Shown: positions 26,830 to 39,124 of the stretch, piece by piece
How positions within the stretch are numbered: position 1 is the stretch's first letter
Layout: the number at the start of each line of letters is the position of its first letter
Source: Hirudinaria manillensis
Lineage: Eukaryota; Annelida; Clitellata; Hirudinida; Hirudinidae
Direction of reading: 5' to 3'
Assembly: GCA_034509925.1 (NCBI GenBank)
Contig: CM067533.1
Coordinates: 3,486,535 to 3,550,534, forward strand
DNA: 64,000 nt
Translations under genes and position numbers: made by a program
The notes under the pieces: model-generated
What the model saw: only the letters and a program-made list of their open reading frames with translations
The model's database searches: none
Told to the model about the DNA's origin: nothing

Positions 26830-28408
26830 TTCTTTGTTTTTATTCTATTTCAAACTCAATGGCTTTCACAGAAAGAACAACATTGATAAGTGTTGATACT
26901 ATCTGTTTATAGTCATGTGGTTTACATGTGCCACACATGCGATGAACTAGCATTCGTCAATGCTCGTATAAATATAAGCATAAGCAGGTCCAAACTAGTG
27001 TTTGTATGTCCTAACAGTGAACACAAAATACACGTTGCAGGGAAATCAAAGAAGGAAAAGAAAGCTTTGGAGGACTTGTGTCAGTCGGAGGAGAATCTAG
27101 TGCCGTTGTTTGTCGAGAAATGTTTGCATTTCATCGAGTTGCACGGAGCCACCTGCGAAGGCATTTACAGGGTCTCAGGAAACAAGGCCCACGTCAACGA
27201 ACTCCTGGCAAAGTTTGAAGAAGGTTTGTTGTACTTGGATTTGTTGAAACAGATGATCTCTGTATGTATCTTTGCAAGTGATTCGATTGATGTTTAAAAA
27301 AGATCTGCAATTGGATTGATTTACTTGTGCCTATTAAATGTATCCATGTAGTGTCCATGTGGCCATGGAAATGAGATAATATGCAATTTATTATTAAATA
27401 AGAACAATGCAAATTGAATGTTATCTTTAAACATCTAATTAAAATATTTTAAAAATTTAATTTAAAAGATTTTAAAATATCTATTTAAAAGATCCGACCT
27501 TGGACTTTCTCGAACTCAATCTGCCCGTCAATCTCGTGGCCACTGCTTTGAAATCCTTCCTTCAAGATCTGCCGGTTCCCGTGATTCCCCAGGAGTTCTA
27601 CGGACCGATAAAAGCCGCAATAAGTGAGCTTCCTTTCAAACTTTACTTCTGAACGAACGAACTAAAGATGGCGGCCAGCGATGAAGTTGCGTGTTTTTTC
27701 CCCAAAAGGTTACAACAACAACAAAGCCGATCAGTTGAACATGATTAGAGGCATATTGCTTGATCTTCCAAAGGTCAATCACGTGGTACTCAAGTGCATT
27801 ACTCAGCACATAGAGAGGTTGGAACAATTAGAGGAAATCTAATTATATTTATTATTCTTTATATTTATATTTAGAATTAATAATTATGTTTAGAATTAAT
27901 AGATTAATTATATTAATATATAATTTTTATAACTAAATATAGGAATCTGATTGCATTTAGCTCACCATTACTAATTTAAGTAATTATATTAATATGGAGG
28001 GAAATAAGAATTCTCATAATTGTTTATTCTCCATAATATGTTGTTTCTGTTTCACTCCATTTTTGTTGTTTGTCTGAGACTCTATTACAAAATAAGTGTA
28101 AGTGGTCATCAGATGATCCTTCATTGTGTTTAGAAAAATAAATAAACAAAATAAAAAATAAATAAATAAATAAATAAATAATATTCAACAAATGGCTACT
28201 AAACATGTCGATGACACGCAGGATGTCTCGTCACAAGAGCGAAACCTCGATGGACGTTCGTAACCTTTCCATCTGTTGGTGGCCGACCCTCATGAGACCC
28301 GAGGTCACGACCCTGGACACCCTGCCTCTCGTCTCGAAGCCCCTAGAGGAATTTTTATTCCTCCTCATCGAGAATTCTTCCTTCCTTTTCCCCGTGACGG
28401 GTTCGTGA
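12267..28408 (+). CDS. ARHGAP35/ARHGAP5-like: p190 RhoGAP (ARHGAP35/ARHGAP5 ortholog), complete
   Basis: This GTPase-activating protein switches off Rho at the membrane and cytoskeleton. Twenty-six coding exons join with matching phases to 1467 residues, close to the ~1500 of vertebrate p190: 12267-12666, 12872-13097, 13164-13410, 13477-13691, 15969-16178, 16581-16743, 18133-18260, 19000-19152, 19527-19641, 19857-19968, 20358-20547, 21262-21432, 21817-22074, 22337-22521, 22770-22935, 23022-23206, 23669-23724, 24145-24243, 24893-24979, 25241-25385, 25845-25993, 26478-26610, 27041-27223, 27492-27623, 27709-27817, 28222-28408. Order: N-terminal GTPase-like domain (1-~255, P-loop GSCGVGKS at 24-31), FF-repeat region (~260-580), pseudo-GTPase region (~590-925), a divergent Ser-rich linker with Tyr sites, and C-terminal RhoGAP (~1265-1467) with arginine finger GIYRVSGNK. 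Start: first ATG, matching the family N-terminus. Exons 17-22 are least certain (weak donors, poorly conserved linker). Confidence 0.95.
18538..18600. repeat. 10-bp tandem repeat (TGATGCATTG-like)
   Basis: About six imperfect copies of a TGCATTGTGA unit inside a p190 intron. Confidence 0.75.
18898..18945. repeat. (TTA)n microsatellite in a p190 intron
   Basis: An uninterrupted array of about 16 units. A similar TAA array lies at 19195-19242 in the next intron, and a shorter one at about 16810-16850. Confidence 0.95.
19381..19452. repeat. About 25-bp tandem repeat, three copies
   Basis: AACAATATTATCATCTAATT recurs three times with single changes in the intron before p190 exon 9. Confidence 0.85.
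20308..20380 (+). repeat. Three tandem 24-bp copies spanning a splice acceptor
   Basis: TTCTTTCGTGCCCGTAATCC, TCCTTTCGTGCCTACAATCC and TTCTTTTGTGCCTACAACTC are successive 24-bp units. The junction of the second and third supplies the AG (20356-20357) that begins p190 exon 11. The first two are intronic, decayed duplicates of the exon start. Confidence 0.85.
22085..22220. repeat. Degenerate TAACACAACATAATGTAGCA repeat
   Basis: Several imperfect copies of a ~20-bp unit in the intron after p190 exon 13. Confidence 0.6.
25736..25833. repeat. About 20-bp tandem repeat, five copies
   Basis: The unit AAATGAACCTTTAAAATT is repeated five times with drift, ending 11 bp before the acceptor of p190 exon 21. 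Confidence 0.8.
25966..26330 (+). repeat. Exon-end segment of p190 present three times between ATT arrays
   Basis: The end of exon 21 (GATGATTTCGAGAAGGTTCC) recurs with changes at about 26110-26122 and 26266-26284. The copies are separated by GCTATATAAATGACAT followed by ATT arrays (26042-26097 and 26166-26247). The GCTATATAAATGACAT plus ATT tail is the usual 3' end of L2-mobilised SINEs. Copies two and three lack the splice context to be exons. Confidence 0.8.
26478..26610 (+). other. ARHGAP35/ARHGAP5-like: p190 exon 22 with in-frame poly-Asn
   Basis: This exon encodes the basic [11 protein letters not shown] segment followed by a run of nine Asn from CAA/AAT-type triplets and a Ser/Lys tail. 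The poly-Asn lies in the linker before the RhoGAP domain and probably arose by microsatellite expansion within coding sequence. Confidence 0.75.
27041..28408 (+). other. ARHGAP35/ARHGAP5-like: p190 RhoGAP exons 23-26: RhoGAP catalytic domain and C-terminus
   Basis: Residues ~1265-1467. [22 protein letters not shown] (catalytic Arg), [26 protein letters not shown] and [13 protein letters not shown] are the ordered RhoGAP motifs. The TGA stop is at 28406-28408. The tail after the domain is much shorter than in vertebrates and lacks their Pro-rich extension. Confidence 0.93.
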
Positions 28409-30399
28409 TCCGCGGAACAAAAAGAAATCGAACGACCTTTTAATTTGTACAGGAATTTGAATTTATTTTCGAGGCTTATTTTTGTTTTTTCTGCTGCATT
28501 TGAAATTTTTGTTTTTCGTCTTTGTTTTTTTTATTTTTTTTTATTGCGAATCAAGTTGCACGACTCGCACGCACGAGCGCTCGTGCGTCGAAGGCGGCCG
28601 AGAACCGCTCGACGGTACTGCAAAAGATTTTCTAGAATCGGGCTCGCGTAGCGTAGTTTGATATTTGCAAGCATCGAATAGCAATACGTTCGTACATGCA
28701 ATCGGACGGCTCTGCCGGCGCCGTCTCGGAGATTCTGGAGTTTCGTCCTCCTCTCGGTTTTGTTGGAGTTATTGTCACGACTGCTGCTGTCACCACTGCT
28801 GTTGCGGCCGATGCTGTTTGTTTGTTGTTGAGATGCAGGCCTTTGTAACAATAAGATGGTTGCATTGCAAGATTCTAGTCTTAAATTTATGGAGATTTTT
28901 GTTGTTGTTGTTGTTGCTTCTTTTGGGTTTCTTGGTTTCTCTACATTTATTTTAAATCTTAAAAATATAAACATTTTTTTTTTCTTTAAAATTCAAAAAT
29001 GGAATATAAATTTAAATTGTGTCTGAAATTCATGAACGTATTTTGGCAGCATCCGTTTCGATGGGACCGGATGCCGGATATTCCAAAGTATTTGCCGAGT
29101 ATTAGAAATCACTGCCTGTTTGTGGTGTCTGCATTTCTTGTTAGTTTGCATCAAACTATGTCGATTTTTTGTTGTGAGTTATGTCCAAAGTAGATTATTT
29201 TTGGTTCGTTTTTGATAACTTCACCATTCAGTTTAGTTGGTGAGCATTTTAGATTAGCCTTAAAATAGAAGGAGTGACTCTCGAACAATCAAACTTGTAC
29301 ATGCCTAACAACTTTGATTTAGTTACGAGGTTGAACTTCATGTGGAAAGACTTCTCTATAAAAATGCTACCCAATTTATACTATTTTTAAAAGTGCATTT
29401 AATTGAATTCAAATAATAAACAATTGTTACGTTCAGAGTTGTTTGTCTTTAATGCAACAGGGTGGAGTGCTTCAAAGGCGCTAACGGAATGGGAGGAATA
29501 GTTTCACGTGGAAGCAATCCTCGTAATTAGACTTTGGCTTATCAGCTAACTATGTGGTTATGAGCCGATTTCTTAAATCCAATTTCCGATCTAACAAATC
29601 TTTAGTAATCCATCTGACCCTGCCTATCATAAAATGGCGAAATAAACCGGATGGAGTGCCATGCTGCGGATACCTTTTAAGCAGGCAACCTATGCGGAGA
29701 ACACGCTGGGGTTTTTTTTCTGTAGAGGTCTTATTCCTTTTTAAAGTAGACAAATTGTTTGCGCTCTATTCCTCTTTTCATCAGATCGAACAATGAAAAC
29801 CTTGTAAATATATTGAATATATTGAGCATAGCATTGTATTTAAGCAGGGACATAATTTGGAAGGGGACAAGGGAGATAACGTCTCCAAGTGGTTATGTTT
29901 CCCCTGTGAATAGCTGTGGTCCTCTGACGGCGAGAACAAGAATAAGGTGATCGGAATGTCTGAGAGTTGGTTTGCCTCACTTGGAAAAAGCTGAAATAGC
30001 GTCCCTGTACTTAAGGAAATTCAAGTCCATAGCAAATTGAATCGCATTAGTTATAAAAACCAATTAATGTCTTAAAAAGACAGTGATTTCGAAAGACGCG
30101 ACCGGAATTTATAGAAGTTCCTTTTAATATTTTCATAAATTAAAAGCTAATGTTCGAGAACAATGAATAAACACGGCACTCCGAGTGCACACCTTTGAAC
30201 AGCTTTTGTTGGCTCGTACAGACGAAGGGAAATCAATAGCGTTCCTCTCTGCTTCAGTAGCTTTGAGGTTGGCGCTCGTTATTTTGTAACATCTGAGTCG
30301 AGATGCGGTGCAAGATGGAGAACATCACTGCAAAAAGCAATTAAGCAACATTTGATTTTTTTATTTTTTATTTTTATTTGATCCGAGACATCGGTTAGG
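28409..30399. other. p190 3' flank and spacer
   Basis: The first part is probably p190 3' UTR. A GC-rich patch at about 28555-28660 contains a perfect 20-bp palindrome. The rest (28870-30399) gives only short ORFs on both strands that I cannot connect to any family. A somewhat GC-richer stretch at 29540-29980 remains unexplained. Confidence 0.4.
28569..28588. repeat. Perfect 20-bp GC-rich palindrome
   Basis: ACGCACGAGCGCTCGTGCGT reads the same on both strands and can form a strong hairpin. It lies about 160 bp after the p190 stop codon in otherwise AT-rich sequence. Confidence 0.9.
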
Positions 30400-31231
30400 A
30401 TGCGTTCACGAACGTTCGTCAATCTAATTATGGCTTTTGGAGTCACGGAGTACTTTACTTCAGCAACGATGGATTCGAACAACGAGTTTTTGGCGTCAAA
30501 ATTTGTTCTTCTCGACTTGCCGGAGAATATGGACACCAGTCGTGCGCAATATCTGGTCATAAGATCAAATTACAAGGTGGTTATTTCTAGCTAGGATTAT
30601 TACTTTGTGAAATAATAATAATATCAATAATAATGATAATAATAATAAAGCTGGCATTTTTTTCAGGGTTCAGTTGAATTTGTTCCATCAGAAAAAATGA
30701 AAATAGAAGTAAATGTAACTGCACCATCAGTGCAGGATTTGGCTAAAGTTTGGTTCAACTTCACAGAATACCAAGGATCATTACTCTTTCACTTGGTTTG
30801 AAAGAATGAATTCTTTTTGTTAATCGATTATTAATAATTGTTGATTAAAATTAATTTTAATTGTTATTGTGAGCATTGATGGTGATGTGTACAATGGTAT
30901 TGTAATAGAAATGATTGTTATAAAGTAATAGTTATTATTGACATTTATAGTTATATTAGTGTCCTTAATTATTAGGACTGGTGAGTTTTATCAATCACAT
31001 GTTGTTAAAGACCTGGCATACTTTTGGAAACTGTTAAATTTCAATTTCGAAATGGTTAATGTGTTTTATTGCAGTTCCATGTGGACCCTCCTCCTGATTC
31101 TTTGTTGATTTATTATGTCGGTCTGTTCATCGCTGCCATGAGTTTCATCTCTTTCCTGAGTTCCATCATCTACGTCTGCTGGTGGCGAATGTGCAGGAAA
31201 CCTGATGAAGACGACAAAACACCTTGTCCTG
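30400..31231 (+). other. Exons 1-3: short ectodomain and first transmembrane segment
   Basis: Residues 1-154. The N-terminus (MRSRTFVNLIMAFGVTEYF) is only weakly signal-peptide-like. NVTAPS and NFTE are N-glycosylation sites. Exon 3 carries the strongly hydrophobic LIYYVGLFIAAMSFISFLSS, ending in WWRMCRK, a stop-transfer-like basic end. Confidence 0.8.
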
Positions 31232-34200
31232 GTGAGTGCAACTACGCAGTGGAGTGTTGCAGCTATTCATTCACGATGTTAACTCAAGCAGCTTATTAAT
31301 GAAATTGTGAAATCAAATATCTGTGGTGCTTGGTTTGCTAATCTGTTTCTTAATTGGTGTAAAACATGGTTGTAGAGAAAGTGATCAGTCACTTTGATAC
31401 AATCATAGAACAACAAATCGGTTTGTATGGTCCAACAAATAAAAATGAGACGCAATACGAAACAAAATGGTAAAATGTTTTTACGGTTTATTTATATCTC
31501 ATCCAATTGCCTTCATCTTTTTATCATTTTCTTTCTTAATTCTTCCATTCATTTTAGCATAAATGGTTGTATAAGTGCCAGTATGATGATGATGATGATG
31601 ATTATGATGGTTATGGCAATGGTTATGGCATTAATTAATCTTGTTATTTAAATTCATTGTATTAACTTAATTAATCTTCAAAATACTGCTCTACAATAAG
31701 ATTCCTCACAAGCACCCTTACTTGATGGACACATTCCTTCACATTCTGGACAGAGTAGTTTGGTCAGTATTTGTCAAATTCATTATCTTCATTCAATTTT
31801 TTCAAAACGTCTGGCTATTATTTTTTCATAAACTAAGTTCCAATTGATAAATTTTAAAATATAACCTCCTGCCGCTAAGAAAGACATGACGAGAGATATC
31901 CAAATATCCGTTTAGCAATCCCAAAACAAAGCCAAAAAGCGCATCATGAAGAATCCCCAGCACCAGGTCCAAACAGACGAGTCATGCGTCTCCAGCGAGG
32001 ATGACCTCAATGAAACTCTCCCCAAGAAAACACCTGCACCTCCGAAGCCGCTTCATCGAAGAGATAAATTTGAAATGGAGTCCCTTCAAGGTAATAGTTG
32101 TTTTTTTTTGTTTTTCTTGTTTTTAATTTGCTTTTAATCTATTAATGAGATGGTGATGTGTAATTTCAATAAATTATATTTTTATTCAATATATTTTTTA
32201 TTTAATTGCTGAGAAGGATGATCTTTGTGGCAAGAAGGTTGGCTGAATGTTTATCAGTTCCATGGATTATCAGTCTTTATGTGTCATATTTGAAACCCTG
32301 CCTGCAGTGCCAGGGAGTCCCCTTTAGTAGGGGTTGCTATATAAATGACTGTCCAATGAGAGGTGTCTCTGTACTTTATTAAGATACATAAGGAACACTA
32401 AAGATATAAAGATTGGCTAAATACATTTACAATGTGATGCAACAAGGAAGATTTTTGTTCATTTGAATTTTATGCAAAAAGATACTTAAATACAACTCCA
32501 GGATATTATTGAAAATATTTTGTGAAATTTTATAATTTCAAAGCTATTCCTGACCTTAAGGAATATAAAGTTGAAATAAACTAAAATAGAATTATATCAA
32601 AATTGAAATAAATTGTAATAGACTTTGCATGATGGCAATAATGTATTGTAAATAATAAAAAATATTAATAGCAAACAATTTATCTATAAAATATTTGTTA
32701 TTCAGAGATTTTTTTTTATGCTTACATATACTGGCAAATATTACTTTTTTCACCAAAACATGCAAGACACGATGCAATCACCTTAAATGTTGTCAGAAAC
32801 TTTCTCCTCGCTGCCTGTCCCCCTGGCAACCCCGATGAGCGATTCTTCTGTCCAATCGGTTTCTTGCATCCTCGTGGAGGGTATGGATCCACCTTCGTGT
32901 TCCAAAAAGGGAGGACAGTACATTAGACTTGCTGGGGCTGAAAAGAGGTATTAACAATTAGCTCCAGTTTCAATTTCATGCAACTGACTGATTTTTAAAG
33001 TGCCTTGTACATCCCTGAGAATGTGCTCAGCTGATACCTATTTGTATAAGACCTTGGGTGTCAAATGCAACTCACAAAGGCTCATTCAATATCACCTCAA
33101 TATCACTTCAATTTGATATCAGTTCAATATCACTTCACTTTGATATCAGTTCAATATCACTTCACTTTGATATCAGTTCAATATCTTAGGCTTCAATTGG
33201 TTTTTAGTTCATTAAAAAATAGAGTCCAATATATCCAAAAATAACCCCAGGGTTTTACTTGTAGAAAATTGAAGTCTGTATTGTATTGGCTTTGTCCATC
33301 AATTGGCCCAAATTGATTTCCAATGTCACATGACAATGTCACAATTTCGATGTCACACGAACTCGATTGCATTTAAAACAAAAGATACGACGTGGACGAC
33401 AAAGGCGGAAGTTTGAGGCAGAGGAGAGACACCTCGGGACACGGTGACATACCCGACGTGGTTCGGACGAAAGGAGGAACGTTGAGGGGCAACATGTCCT
33501 CCTTGATGGAGGGCTGCTCGCAGTACGTCACGCTGACCGGGCCGGACGTCGATCCGACCGTGGACTCCGTGGATTTCAGATCGTTGAGGAAATGCGTCAA
33601 TCCAGGTGATGGGAATGATCGAGATTATGTCCATTGTTTCCTGTTATGATTTCCATTGGTAAACGTATATGTTAAATTAATGATCTTTAAAAGGTAAACT
33701 ATTGTTGCTTTTATTGAAATGTTTTTCTTTTTATTTAATTAAGTTTAATATTATTTTTTTTTGTACATCAGTTTTCAAGTAAGACTTATCTAATCTATCA
33801 TCTCAAATTTAATTTTAGACAAATTTATTATTAATTATTAATTTATTAATTAATTGATAAAATATTAATTGTTACTTTTAATGGAAATCATTATCATCAT
33901 GGAGTTACATGCAGGTAAACAGGGGGATTCGGTCACAAAACACGAGCGACCGACCGTGACTTTTGCTCCGACGTCTCCTAAGAAATCGGACAATTTTGAC
34001 TCTTTTGGGAGGCCGAGGACTGCCGTCGAAGACGTCCGATATGCTACGATCGCAAGTTCGCAATGTTTTTTTTTTAGTAGGTTTTTCCAAAAACTGAACA
34101 AATTTAAATGATCTTATTTAATAGGATGTTAAATGGTTATTTTTAATGGAAAGACTTATTTGTTTCAATAATGGGATTGCTGTGTTGAGAATGAAGTCTA

Positions 34201-36973
34201 TAGGAATTCTTAAAAGTTCGCATCACTGCCGAAGTGTCCTTAACGACCTCGGGTTATGACGAGGGATGGCCTTGCCACGAATGAAAGTAAAAGGATTTTA
34301 GTGTCGCATTCACAACCTGAGTCGTTCGCACTACCGCAAAGTGCCCCGGTGACCACTCTAAAACAGTGCTATATAAATTGTCTAAAAATACTAAATCAAT
34401 GTGGCCATGTTGAGATGGTGCTATACAAAGTGGTCTACAAAAAGCTATATAACAGTCCAAGAATCTCCAATGACTTCCCACCAGGTGGCGCCAGGAGCAA
34501 GGACTCGTCGTTCGCGAGGAGGACGAAGCAGCAGGGGACGACGATCCTCGCCGAGGGCGGGGGAACCGGGGGGTTCGGCCACCACTTCTCGCCGTCGAGC
34601 AGCAGCACCGACAGGAGTTCGGACAGCGGTCGCATGACAGACGAGGCGTACGGCACCCTGGGGAGCACCGTGTCGAACAGCACGACGAGCACTGGCAGCG
34701 ACAGCAGCGGAAGTGTCGTCACCGTCATTGCTGCAGACGTCGACGTGGCTTCGAGGAGAGCCGGTAGCGGGAGGTGTGCAGCGTTGAGTTGTTTCTCCTG
34801 CATCAATTATGTTAATGTAAATAATAATAATAGTAATGATAATAATAGTTGATTTGTTAATAATTAGTAGTTGTAATATTAATATCAGTAATATGCTTTT
34901 TGTTCCCATATCTCAGGTGTTTGTTTATATTCAACAAAACACTTTTAAACTTAATTAAAATTAAAGTCTTGAGTGTTTTTTTTTGCTTTTTTTGTTTGTA
35001 TGAACTTTTGTTCATCAAAAGGTTTTACGTATTCATCCGCGAGCGTCTAAATTTAGGTCGCAGGGTGGAATGAAGACGGTGATGTCCGGGTCGGGCAAAG
35101 AACATTCCGGAACTCTTCCCGTGCAGAAGAAGGAGGATCGACCGACGGTCAGGTTCAGCAACCAGGCATCGACTGCTCCCAAGTAGTGAGTGTCCTTGCT
35201 CGATGATGTTGCGGGGTTGATGCAATTAATATTAATTTATGTTAATTATGTTGTATCTGATAATTAATTATGCTGTCGTTTTCATCTTTTTATCTGCACT
35301 GATGTTGATAATGATGACGATGGTGATGGTGGTAAATTATCGTCATATTAATGCGCATTTCTTTCTGTAAATGTGTAGCCTCAACACGAGCATCCTCTTC
35401 ATTGTGCCGATGTTCGCTTGTTCGTGCTACGCCCTGCACTTCGTGAACTCCACGCGAGTCCACCTCGTCGTCCACGTGCCGCACGGCTTCCTCAAGTACC
35501 GACCCGAACTTTTCGTAAAGAAGGAACATCAGGTCAAGGTCACCAACCACTTCAGGGCCGATGCTCTCCAGGTGGACGTATATGGTTGGTAGGTGTGATG
35601 TGTGCGTGTGAAGTACATACTTGGTATGCATGTATGCATATATATATATATATATATATTTGTATGAGATGCTTTCGTTTCATTGGCTCTGGATGCTAGG
35701 CTGGAGTCTTTGCATTAAGCATAAATTAATATTATTAATATTAATATTAATGTTAATGTTAATTGTTCTTGGTCATGTTATCATCGTACTTCTTATGTAA
35801 GTGACTTAAATGGCTAATTTCATTTAATTTATATATTAATTAATTAATTTCATTTAATTTATATATTAATTAATTAATTTCATTTAATTTATATATTAAT
35901 TAATTAATTGACTCAAAGACGTCGAAGATGCTTCTTTGGCGACGTCTCACGACAAATGCGAGAAGACGAACTGCGCGCAGTCGTGCGACCCTCTCACGGG
36001 GGGCTGCATTTGCAAGAGAGGATACCGATTGGTCGACGGGCACAAGTGCGAAGGTCGTTTCTAATTTTTAGATTGTGTTTATATTTTTACTTTTGCCGGA
36101 CTCGAACTTGATTTTCAGATGTCAACGAGTGCTTGATGTTGGAGCCTGTTTGTCATAAAAATGCAAACTGCAAGAATTTGGAAGGAAAGTTTTCTTGCGA
36201 GTGTTCAAAAGGATTCTTCGGAGATGGATTCAATTGCCAGGGTGGGTCGTTGGGTTTATTGTGCGTGCGTGCATGTGTGCGTGTGTTGGTCTAAACATTT
36301 AAGAAGCACTCTCTTCAACATTGCTCGCCTCCAGGTTGCTTCAATAGACTATGGAGTCCTCCTGAGTGCATCTCTTTAATGACAATTGAAATTGTTTTCT
36401 TTAAAATATTTGCAAAGTAATTATTATTATTTATTTATTTATCTATTAACTTTTTTTGTTTAATTTATATTTGTTTATGTTTATTTTCTTTATTATTGTC
36501 TTCACTTGTTGCAGCCTGCAGTGCTCCATGTCCCAATGGAACGTTCGAAGCAAGCCCGTGCACTGAGACTCATCCAAAAGTTTGCAAGGGTTGGAAATTC
36601 TGCTTATCGAATTAAGAATTATTTTTACGAAATAGGAATTATTTTTATAAAATAAGGTTTAATTAATTAATAAATCAGAAATGAGGGTTAGGGTTATGAA
36701 CCTCTAGAGGTTTTTTTACCTTTAACTTTATACCTGATGTAATGAAATGTTGACTCACTTGCAGAATGCACGGGTCAATGTTCAGACAAATACTTTGTCA
36801 GTGCCATCTGCACCCCTGCACACGACACTCTGTGCACAAGTAAGACATGTGTGACACTGTTTCCAATAGCATTGTCACCGTTGTTGTTGTTGGCAATATT
36901 TTCTTTTTAACGATAACTTCAATAATAGTAACACTAATTTTATTAATAACAACAATCATTATAATCATCATCA

Positions 36974-37008
<35 letters not shown>

Positions 37009-39091
37009 TATTTCCTCAGAATGCAGGGATAATTGCAGCCACACAGAGTATGAGTACACACCTTGTGCCGGTCCACAAAATCGCCGCTGCAAAGGTAAAC
37101 AACGACATTTATGACATAAGCAGTCGACATAGTTCTGTGAGCCAATCACAGGAAGGGTCGCGAAAAACAATCGTTGACCTCGTTAATTCTTTCTCTTCGA
37201 CGCAGACATAAGTTCGTTGCCGAAGCCCGTCGTGTCGAACAACATCCTGTACGAGGACTTGAAGGAGGTGAGGCAGGTGGTGTCGCACAACACGCAACAC
37301 GTGGCGGAGGGTCACATGGAACAAGTCTTTCCTCTCAGAAGAAGTGAGTCTCGTGGTGCACGGGTGGCCTAACTGCTTGGCCTAACTGGTAGCATTGCAG
37401 GGTGCCGTTTTTAATGGCAACTGTTGTGTTCAAAACCCAACCTGCACTGCTTGGGATTCCAGGGTCTGCAAAATGCTGATCAATTAAGAAGTGCTTGTAG
37501 TGGGGATTTTTAAGGCATTCAACAGTTCAACCAAAATACAAAAGTCTCTTTGCTGATGACTTGAATCAGTCCAACTCCTCCTAATATCGAAGTTTTACTT
37601 TTTAATCAATTTTTTTTTCTTTGAATCTTTATTCAAGGCTCGGGTTTCACCGTGAAGGTGACTTTCATAGAAACGAACATGGCTCCATTGTTCAGGGCTG
37701 TTGACCATTCAAAGGCCAACGACAACGAGGCTCTCAGAGACGACATGAAAGCTTTCCTCGAGTACTGTCCGTACCCGGTCCCGGAGAAGTACAACCTCAC
37801 CCTCATCCTTCACGAGGTGATCCTTGGCGATTGTGATTATGATGTTGGTGGTGGTGGTGGTGATGATGATTACGATGATTGATGATTGCTGAGAATGTTT
37901 TGTGACTGCTTTGAAAGGAGAGTTTGTGGCTTTGGAATGAACTGGTTTGACCTCTGAAATATTGTTTATAGCTAAATTCCAGGAAAAATGGATTTGGTTT
38001 CCGTAAAATATTTTAACTCCAATAGAGATATTTATGCATGTACTAGTGTTTATATAGCACAGAAGTATTTATAGTCTACTACAGTCTGTTCATCAAAGGT
38101 TCTTACAATAGAAGCACTTATAAAATAATAATCTCATCGACTTCAATAGAGAACATGAATCAAAAGACTTATCAAAATCATCATCATCACCATAGTCATC
38201 GTCGTCATCATCATCATCATAAAATTTAAGGGGGTGACCAGTAAAGCCCAGTACCACACTTGTGACTTGGACGAGGAAGCCAATAATAACAACAACAATA
38301 ATAAGAAGAAGAAGAAGAAAAAGAAACGAAAGAAGAGGTCGACGGGTTCAAATTTTGACGACATGGAAACGTGCGAAGGGGACGTAGGATACTTCCTCGA
38401 CCCCAAGGAACCCTGCAAGACGTACATGACCAGCGGTCGACTGCCGGACTTGAACTCGAGAGGTTCGAGCGTCCTTTGCGTCAAATCAGCTCGGATGACG
38501 GACCGCTTCGGCATCAGCGGCAAGTTCGACGAAGTCTCGACCTCCTTTCTGGACATCAACTCCACGTCGGTTTTTTAATTTTAAATGATTATTGGATTAT
38601 TTTGCAGTAATTCTTTAATCGGTAATTACTTATTATTACGAATTTAAATCTTGATAAATCAGAGAATACCTGAAACACAAGGCCATATTTGACATCATGT
38701 ACTAGAAGTTAGGCGATGGTATTATAATCACGCCACGTGGCAATGGCCGAACTATGACTCGGTCGAGCATTTGATTGGTCGTTGACTCGACAGCTGTGCG
38801 AGCAGACGCACGAAGTGCGACGAGTGCCTGAAGAACTGCGCTCGCAAGATGCAGAGCTACGTGGGCAGCCATCGGTGCAACATAACGGCAGACGACGCGG
38901 ACAACGGGGAATCCCCGCGACTCCAGTACTGTTACAGTTGCTGCAACAAGCAGGACTGTTCCAAGGACTGTGAGGTCTATTACGACAGGGACTGTCCTCA
39001 GATGAGGTTCGTGTCGTGTCCTTTCATAGAGTCGTTAGGTTATTTGCCAGGGTTGGGAAGCGAGAAGAATTATTGTTATTATTTATTGATA

Positions 39092-39124
<33 letters not shown>

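Larger units (their letters stand above)
31701..35185 (+). other. Exons 4-10: long polar Ser/Thr/Pro region, likely cytosolic
   Basis: Residues 155-543 are hydrophilic and disordered: KKTPAPPKPL (a proline-rich SH3-type motif), a Ser-rich block (SPSSSSTDRSSDSGRMTDEA), and two related segments, RPTVTFAP (exon 8) and RPTVRFSN (exon 10). The repeated RPTV.F is an internal short motif of unknown role. Confidence 0.75.

Noticed and set aside
28531-28974. 147-aa minus ORF in the p190 3' flank
   Set aside because: Low-complexity Thr/Ser/Asn runs from CAA/GTT-type repeats; no family resemblance and overlapping open frames on both strands.
37355-37440. tRNA gene
   Set aside because: A- and B-box-like motifs are present, but no acceptor, anticodon or T stem can be drawn; better explained as a tRNA-derived SINE.
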